Source: Nocardioides turkmenicus (GTDB lineage Bacteria; Actinomycetota; Actinomycetes; Propionibacteriales; Nocardioidaceae). Taken from it: DNA of 64,000 nt. Each line of letters starts with the position of its first letter. The stretch's first letter is position 1. Shown here piece after piece: positions 59,126 through 64,000 of the stretch. The stretch is taken from positions 1 through 64,000 of the forward strand of contig NZ_JAALAA010000008.1 in the NCBI RefSeq assembly GCF_011045035.1, given 5' to 3'. Both the position numbers and the translations under genes were made by a program. Under the pieces are notes generated by a model. It did not search any database, was not told where the DNA came from, and worked only from the letters and a program-made list of their open reading frames with translations.

Positions 59126-60462
59126 GATGTTGCGAGGTCGGCGAGAGCGTGTTCGAGCCGGTCCAAGAGCTGGCTGACCGACTTCGACGCGATCTCTGTG
59201 TCGGGGTAGCGGACGCGGACAGCGAGACCGGTGTGGGTGCGGGAGAACCAGATCTGGACGTCGTCGGCCTCGGTGGAGGCGGAGATGTGGTGGGCGTCGC
59301 GGTCCAGGTGGGAGGAGCCGCCGGGGAGGTGGCGGTAGTCGACCCAGGAGACGACGAAGACGTCGCTGCGGGTCTGCACCAGGGGCTCGGTGAGCGAGCC
59401 GAGGACCTGGTCGAGCGGCACCGACCCCAGGCGTACGCCATGACGGACCGCGTCGCCCGCCTCGGCCAGACCCAGGTCGGTGAGCGAGGCGGGGACGGTG
59501 AGGGGGACGGTGGTGGTGTACCAGCCGATCGAGCGGGTCAGCTGCTCCGCGGAGCGGGTGGAGACCGGGGCCATCGTGTCCAGGCGCTCGCCGCCACCGA
59601 GGTCGGAGATCGCGGTGGCGAGGGCGGCCAGCACCGCGGCGTACGTCGAGGCGCCGCTGTTGCGGGCGCGGGCGCTGACGCGGTCCATCAGGTCGGCGTC
59701 GGCGAGGGACGCCACCGCGGTCGCCTGGTCGGCCCGCTCCCCCGGCTCGAGGCCGAGCGGCAGCGGGAAGGTCGGCAGCCGGTGGCCGCGGCCGGCGAGG
59801 AACTCGCCCCAGCCGCGGAGCAGCGGGTCGTCGGCTGCTACCCGGGCGGGGCCGTCGGTGCCCTGCGAGACTGCGTCGAGGAACGAGACCACCGCGGGGA
59901 GCGCGGACTCCTCGCCGCGGTCGGCGAAGGCGGCGTAGAGCTCCGCGAGCTCCTCGACCGCGACCGCCACCGAGTGGGCGTCGCAGTGCAGGTGGTCCAT
60001 GCCGAGCACGATCGTGGAGCGGTCAGGCCGGGAGACGGCTGCGGGCAGGAACGCGGGGTAGCCGAACGGCACGCACCGCTCGTCGAGGGCGGCGTGCAGC
60101 ACAGCGCGCGTCTCCTCGACGGTGCTGGTGTGGCAGACGGTGGTGACCGACCAGGTCAGGGTGCCGGGGTGGTGTCGGCGCGCTTGCGGACCGTCCGCAC
60201 CGACGGCGACCTCGAACTGGAGGCTGCCGTGGCGGGCGAGGAAGGCACGCCAGGTGCGCGAGAGCGCGACCGGCTCGACCGGGCCGTCGACGTCGAAGGC
60301 CGCGGCCAGCCACACGGTCGGCGCGCCGGCCATCGCACCAGCCAGGTGGTTGCGCTGGTTGAGCGAGAGCTCGGCGGGCGCACCGTGGGCAGGGGCGGAG
60401 ACGTCCCAGCGCAGCAGCGTGCCCGGCCGCGGCTCCCACAGGTCAGCGGTCGTGACCAGCAT
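59074..60462 (-). CDS. free-standing condensation-domain protein 3
   Basis: This is a 462-residue single condensation (C) domain with no adenylation or carrier domain. The active-site motif reads DHLHCDA at residues 156-162, keeping the second His and the Asp of HHxxxDG but with Asp for the first His. N-lobe (LSLNQRNHL near 32) and C-lobe features (VSTRSAEQLTRSIGWYTTTVPLTV, in part, near 300) match acyl/peptidyl transferases of the CoA-dependent superfamily. The start lies 20 nt inside the upstream gene. Its C terminus is encoded within palindromic repeats. Amide or ester bond formation on an unknown substrate is inferred. Confidence 0.86.
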   Translation of the reverse strand: MLVTTADLWEPRPGTLLRWDVSAPAHGAPAELSLNQRNHLAGAMAGAPTVWLAAAFDVDGPVEPVALSRTWRAFLARHGSLQFEVAVGADGPQARRHHPGTLTWSVTTVCHTSTVEETRAVLHAALDERCVPFGYPAFLPAAVSRPDRSTIVLGMDHLHCDAHSVAVAVEELAELYAAFADRGEESALPAVVSFLDAVSQGTDGPARVAADDPLLRGWGEFLAGRGHRLPTFPLPLGLEPGERADQATAVASLADADLMDRVSARARNSGASTYAAVLAALATAISDLGGGERLDTMAPVSTRSAEQLTRSIGWYTTTVPLTVPASLTDLGLAEAGDAVRHGVRLGSVPLDQVLGSLTEPLVQTRSDVFVVSWVDYRHLPGGSSHLDRDAHHISASTEADDVQIWFSRTHTGLAVRVRYPDTEIASKSVSQLLDRLEHALADLATSAESARTDEMHRRVGSS

Positions 60463-61909
60463 GTCCGGTCCCGATGATCCGATCAGCGTCCACCGGACGC
60501 ACGGGAAGGCCGAGCTCGGCGAGCACGTCGTGGACCGCCTCGAAGAAGGTCGCCACTGCCCGGCCACCCTCCTCGGTGTCGGGACTCTGCGTCGCCAGCT
60601 CGAACCGGTCGGCGAAACGGTTGACCCACAGGCTGGCGTTGGCAGTACGCCCCTCGCCGGTGAAGTGCAGCCCGGTGTCGAACGGCACCGTGCCGGCGCC
60701 GGGGAACTTGCGTACGTCCAGGTAGGAGACCATCTGCGGGCTGGCCAGCTCGGTCGGCGGGAGCACGCCGCCGGCGACCATGACGCCCAGCGGCACATGG
60801 ACCGGGGTGCGGGCCAGCTCGCGGGCGGTCCCGAACGCCTTCTCCGCCGCGAGCACGGTCTCGGCGAAGCTCTCCCCCAGCGCGGTGTCCTGAGCTTGTC
60901 GAAGGGGCATGGAGACCGGGGCGAAGTTGCAGAACCAGCCGTGAGACATCGCGGTCTCGCTCGACCGGGTCCCGAGGACGGTGATGCCCAGGTAGTCGGA
61001 GCTGCCGGTCAGCCGCTGCTCGGCGTGGGCCAGGAGGGCGAAGACGCCGCTGGTGAACCGTCCTCCGGCCTCGCGGCACAACGACTCGAGCGCTGACACG
61101 GCCTCGTCCTCGAGGGCGGTCCATCGCCGGATCCGGACCGGGGCCGTCTCCCCGGGTGCCAAGCCCAGGGAGACCGGGAACCGCGGGAGCCGTCCGCCGT
61201 GGCGCGAGACGATGTCGACCCACTCGCGCACCGCGGGCGCCTCTGGGTCAGTGCCAGCGGCGAGCTGTCGCTCGGCGGCGGCGTACGTCACGAAGCTGCC
61301 GGCCTCGGGCAGCGGCTCGATCTCGGTCCCGAGCGCGGCGGAATAGGCCGTCCCGAGCTCGGCCGGGACCATCAGCTGCGAGGCGCCGTCGGTGAAGGCG
61401 TGGTCGCAGCCCCAGAAGTAGGTGAAGCCGTCCTCGCGCACGATCGCGCCGAGGAGGAACGGAGCCCACGAGTCGGGGCGGCACTGCTCGTCCCAGAGAC
61501 TGACGAGGAGGTCCTCCCAGCCATCGGTCCAGTCGGCCGGCGCCTCGACCTCGACGGCCTCGAAGGCGATCGCCTCCGAGGGCACGAGGTGCCGCACCGG
61601 AGCCGAGCCCGAGAGATCGAACCAGGTCCGCAACCCCTCGTGGCGTCGCACGAACGACGTCAGCGCCTCGGCGTAGGCCGATGCCGAGAAGGTGCCGGCG
61701 AACTCACCTGCCGTGCCGGTCCAGGCCCGGTGCACGCCACCGGCGGCGACCTTGGCGCGGTAGGCGTCGAGGTGGTCGGCCTGCAGGAAAGACGGCGCTC
61801 CCGGCGAGACCGGCGCCGCATCGGCCGCCGCCTGGCACGCGGCCGTCGGGCGCAGCACGACCACCCGGCCGGGCGCCGGCGCCAATTCGGCGAGCGCCCC
61901 GATCCTCAT
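60443..61909 (-). CDS. free-standing condensation-domain protein 2
   Basis: This is a 488-residue single C-domain protein. The active-site motif is DHAFTDG at 169-175, with Asp replacing the first His. A C-lobe motif SHGWFCNFAPVSMPL appears near 328-342. Immediately after it, residues PLRQAQD are encoded by a short dispersed-type repeat (60888-60905) that looks inserted in frame. The ATG at 61909 overlaps the upstream stop by 4 nt (ATGA), and its own 3' end overlaps the next gene by 20 nt, so the three genes are co-translated. Substrate unknown. Confidence 0.86.
   Translation of the reverse strand: MRIGALAELAPAPGRVVVLRPTAACQAAADAAPVSPGAPSFLQADHLDAYRAKVAAGGVHRAWTGTAGEFAGTFSASAYAEALTSFVRRHEGLRTWFDLSGSAPVRHLVPSEAIAFEAVEVEAPADWTDGWEDLLVSLWDEQCRPDSWAPFLLGAIVREDGFTYFWGCDHAFTDGASQLMVPAELGTAYSAALGTEIEPLPEAGSFVTYAAAERQLAAGTDPEAPAVREWVDIVSRHGGRLPRFPVSLGLAPGETAPVRIRRWTALEDEAVSALESLCREAGGRFTSGVFALLAHAEQRLTGSSDYLGITVLGTRSSETAMSHGWFCNFAPVSMPLRQAQDTALGESFAETVLAAEKAFGTARELARTPVHVPLGVMVAGGVLPPTELASPQMVSYLDVRKFPGAGTVPFDTGLHFTGEGRTANASLWVNRFADRFELATQSPDTEEGGRAVATFFEAVHDVLAELGLPVRPVDADRIIGTGHAGHDR
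60888..60905 (-). repeat. short dispersed-type repeat inside a condensation-domain gene
   Basis: On the minus strand this reads CCTTCGACAAGCTCAGGA. From memory, very similar words recur as interspersed elements in many bacterial genomes. In this gene it encodes RQAQD without breaking the frame. It occurs once in the window as far as I can see. Confidence 0.55.
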
Positions 61910-63291
61910 GCCGTCCCCTCGAGCGAGGCGGTCTCGGGCCGGGCGATCTCGTCGAAGAGGTCGGTCATCCCGCCGATCAGGTCGCGCACGACCCGCTCCG
62001 CGGCCACCGTCTCCGGGTAGCGCGTGGAGACGTTGAGACCGTCCCGGTCGCGCACCAGCCACAGGTAGACCTCGTCGTCGGCGCGGACGGGGGCCCGCAG
62101 CGTACGGGCGTCCCAGGAGTTCCAGCGCTCGGCGCCGGCGATGAAGCGGGTGTCGACGAAGGTGACCACGAAATGAGGGGCGTCGGTGACACCGAGCAGG
62201 TCCGCGACCCGCGCGAACGGCTGCGGCACCAGCGGCTTCGTCTCGGCGAGCGCCGCCTGGACGCGGACGGCGACCTCGGGCAGCGTCGAAGCCCCGCTGA
62301 TGTCGAGGGTGACCGGGACGAGCCCGACGTACCACCCGACGGCGGCAGCGTGCTCGGCGGTGTAGCGGGTGTGCATCGGCGCCACGAAGCGCATCCGCTC
62401 GACGCCGTGCTGGGCACGCAGGACGTACGCCATCGCGCCCATCATCCCGGCCTGGAACGAGACCCCGGCGCTCTTGCACAGCTCACCCAGGACCCGGGCC
62501 TGGTGGGGGTCGCCGAGCCACTGCGACAGGCTCGCCTGCGGCAGCGGCGACGCCGAGGCGGGTACGTCGGTGATGCCCGTGACCGGGAAGTCGGCGAAGC
62601 GGAGCCGGCCGTCAGGACCGGTCAGCCAGTCGCGCCAGACCCGCACCGACTCGCTGTCGAGCGACATCTCGTCGCCGGTGACCCGCTCGGCGGCGGAGTG
62701 GTCGAGGTGGCTGCCGGTGGTGGCCGCGGCCAGGTCGGAGAACGGCTCGCCGGCCAGCGCCCGCTCGTAGAGGGAGGCGATCTCCTCGAACCAGAGGAGC
62801 TGGGAGTAGGCGTCCATGACCCCGTGGTCGGCACCGAAGACGAGGGTGAAGCCGTCGGCGTCGGCCACCGTCGCGAAGACGACGTAGGGCCAGGCCGACG
62901 GGTCGATGTGGTCGGCGAGGAAGTCGGAGACGCAGCCACGAGCGTCCTCGGCGTCGAACCGGCCGAGGACGGTGGTCGTCACGGACACGTCCGCGGGAGC
63001 GACGACGCGCCGCCGCCGTCCGGCCGCGGTCTCCTCGACGGTCCCGCGCAGCGCTTCGTGACGTCCGATCCAGGCGCGGAGCGCGAGGCCGAGCGCGTCG
63101 TGGTCGAGCGGACCGGACAGCCGCATGATCGAGCCGATCCACGAGCCCGCCTCGGCGGTGTCCAGGTGCAGTTCGTGGTTGTGGGACAGTCGGCGGTCGT
63201 CGTCGACCCAGGAGGCCGGCGCCGCGGTGGGGATCCACGCGGTCACCTCGCCCGGGGGTACGTCGTACGCGGACAGCTCGGTGTACTCCAT
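61906..63291 (-). CDS. free-standing condensation-domain protein 1
   Basis: This is a 461-residue single C-domain protein and the first gene of the minus-strand set. It begins MEYTELSAYDVPPGEV. An N-lobe helix LALRAWIGRHEALRGTV near 68-84 is the classical C-domain RHE.LR motif. The active-site motif is DHGVMDA at 155-161, again with Asp for the first His. A C-lobe region YVGLVPVTLDI lies near 317. The ATG at 63291 is chosen; the frame continues upstream without a better start. The upstream 304-nt gap separates it from a divergent, related gene. Confidence 0.87.
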   Translation of the reverse strand: MEYTELSAYDVPPGEVTAWIPTAAPASWVDDDRRLSHNHELHLDTAEAGSWIGSIMRLSGPLDHDALGLALRAWIGRHEALRGTVEETAAGRRRRVVAPADVSVTTTVLGRFDAEDARGCVSDFLADHIDPSAWPYVVFATVADADGFTLVFGADHGVMDAYSQLLWFEEIASLYERALAGEPFSDLAAATTGSHLDHSAAERVTGDEMSLDSESVRVWRDWLTGPDGRLRFADFPVTGITDVPASASPLPQASLSQWLGDPHQARVLGELCKSAGVSFQAGMMGAMAYVLRAQHGVERMRFVAPMHTRYTAEHAAAVGWYVGLVPVTLDISGASTLPEVAVRVQAALAETKPLVPQPFARVADLLGVTDAPHFVVTFVDTRFIAGAERWNSWDARTLRAPVRADDEVYLWLVRDRDGLNVSTRYPETVAAERVVRDLIGGMTDLFDEIARPETASLEGTA

Positions 63292-63595
63292 CGGAGGTGG
63301 AGTTCCTCTCTGAGGTGGGGGCTCGGTGCGGCAAAACGCCACCCGGGGACCCGAACGAACCTCAAGAACGCCGTAGCCCGAGAAGGCGACCCGCCTGGGA
63401 CGACTGCGATGTCGCCCATGTCGCGGCCTATTGTGCACACAGCCGCGGACCCGAATTCGAGCACCCCCGGACGTGGGGATTCCCACACTTTTTCATTGCC
63501 CCCGGGGGTTTACATGCGGTATCGACTCCGATTGACTCCTCCCCCTGCGCGCGCTCTTCAACACGCTTTTCTGCCCTATCTCGGAGGACTCCCCC
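63292..63595. other. 304-nt divergent intergenic region of the condensation-gene cluster
   Basis: I see no gene here. It contains a GTGGG-GATT-CCCAC dyad near 63474-63487, and an AT-rich patch around 63485-63515 with a CCCCCGGGGG palindrome at 63499-63508 followed by TTTACA. This patch is the likely promoter zone for one or both divergent genes. No -10 could be assigned with confidence. Confidence 0.5.
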
Positions 63596-64000
63596 ATGCC
63601 CGCTGGCACCCGTGCACCGATCGACAACTCCGGCCGCCTGCAGTTCGCCGACGACCTCTTCGCCCGGCGCCACCGCGGTCTCGGGAGCCCGATCGCCAAC
63701 CAGTGGATCTGGCGGCTCAACAGTCCGTACGACGCCGACCGGCTGCGCTACATCGCGGCCGGTCTGGCAGAGGGCGGCCTGTCGCGCAGGCTGCACCGGG
63801 CGAAGTTCCCCGGCGCCCGCGACCTGTGGACCAACGCCGACCGCGACCCCTCGATCGAGCTCCACGAGGAGATCCTCCCGGCCGCCGAGATCACCGACTG
63901 GCTCCAGGAGCGTCACAGCGACCACCTCGACCCGCACGAGGGCCTGACCTACCGGCTGACCGCGATCAACCTCGACGACGGCACCTCGGTCGTCTCGATG
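63596..64000 (+). CDS. condensation-like protein, N-terminal part (cut by window end)
   Basis: This is an open frame running off the window, 135 codons visible. The ATG at 63596 has GGAGGA 8 nt upstream. The segment RLQFADDLFARRHRGLGSPI, with WRLNSPYDADRLRYIAAGLAEGGLSRRLHRAKFPGA in part, follows the N-lobe outline of condensation/acyltransferase (COG4908-like) proteins. The predicted HHxxxD region would lie beyond the window, so activity cannot be judged. It diverges from three condensation-domain genes and may be the fourth enzyme of the same pathway. Confidence 0.68.
   Translation, partial: MPAGTRAPIDNSGRLQFADDLFARRHRGLGSPIANQWIWRLNSPYDADRLRYIAAGLAEGGLSRRLHRAKFPGARDLWTNADRDPSIELHEEILPAAEITDWLQERHSDHLDPHEGLTYRLTAINLDDGTSVVSM

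Noticed and set aside
60122..61096. Plus-strand frame containing LSLSKG
   Set aside because: It lies antisense to two condensation-domain genes and the peptide comes from the short dispersed-type repeat.
1..64000. Frequent GTACG words as a regulatory or uptake sequence
   Set aside because: They fall mostly in coding frames as common codon pairs and show no positional pattern.

Overview
The window is 64 kb of chromosome from a high-GC actinobacterium. The evidence is GC-rich third positions, frequent GTG and TTG starts, an FprB-type ferredoxin reductase, paired FadE-type acyl-CoA dehydrogenases, and DesK/NarL-type two-component systems next to ABC exporters. The gene content and the many GTACG words suit the Nocardioidaceae (Nocardioides or a relative), but that placement is inference. 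I found no rRNA, tRNA, CRISPR array, transposase or integrase.

Layout, left to right. 0-8.4 kb: a GntP permease, a HIT hydrolase, an FtsX-type ABC exporter divergent from a two-component system, and a glycosyltransferase-like membrane protein. 8.4-17.5 kb: a secreted metalloprotease, a TetR regulator, an FprB reductase with an AurF-type diiron oxygenase, thrS, a membrane protein and a zinc-type dehydrogenase. 17.7-23.2 kb: a DEAD-box helicase, then a second two-component system followed by a Nat-type ABC exporter. 23.2-31.6 kb: mixed small-molecule genes, including a TetR/Gdx-type SMR exporter unit that shares an operator sequence, and galK. 31.6-40.5 kb: two patatin-like lipases, a nucleosidase, two acyl-CoA dehydrogenases, peptide deformylase, L-2-hydroxyglutarate oxidase, and an unusual RNase HI-acetyltransferase fusion. 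40.5-46.5 kb: an alpha-glucoside uptake and hydrolysis operon with a LacI repressor and a well-formed promoter/operator.

46.6-50.6 kb is the most unusual part. It is a three-gene cassette of locally lower GC: a Nudix/winged-helix regulator, a PNP/MTAN-type nucleosidase carrying an Asn/Gly strand motif and a helical tail, and a four-span membrane protein with TPR-like helices that carries a related strand motif. The last two overlap by 4 nt. A 25-nt near-identical sequence lies on each side of the cassette. The architecture resembles actinobacterial conflict or immunity systems with nucleosidase effectors, and I propose it as a candidate undescribed defence system.

50.9-56.3 kb: an rRNA/tRNA methyltransferase, a siroheme synthase fusion, a PEBP protein, a divergent response regulator, and a flavin reductase/luciferase-like monooxygenase pair. 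56.5-64 kb: an ABC-2 exporter operon and then at least three, probably four, free-standing condensation-domain proteins with no adenylation or carrier domains visible. All three complete ones replace the first His of HHxxxD with Asp. They may acylate or condense a lipid or peptide product that the adjacent exporter could move.

The window also carries many perfect inverted repeats. Some sit in divergent promoters and are operator candidates. Others sit just past stop codons and are terminators, several of them two-tiered or able to pair in two alternative ways.
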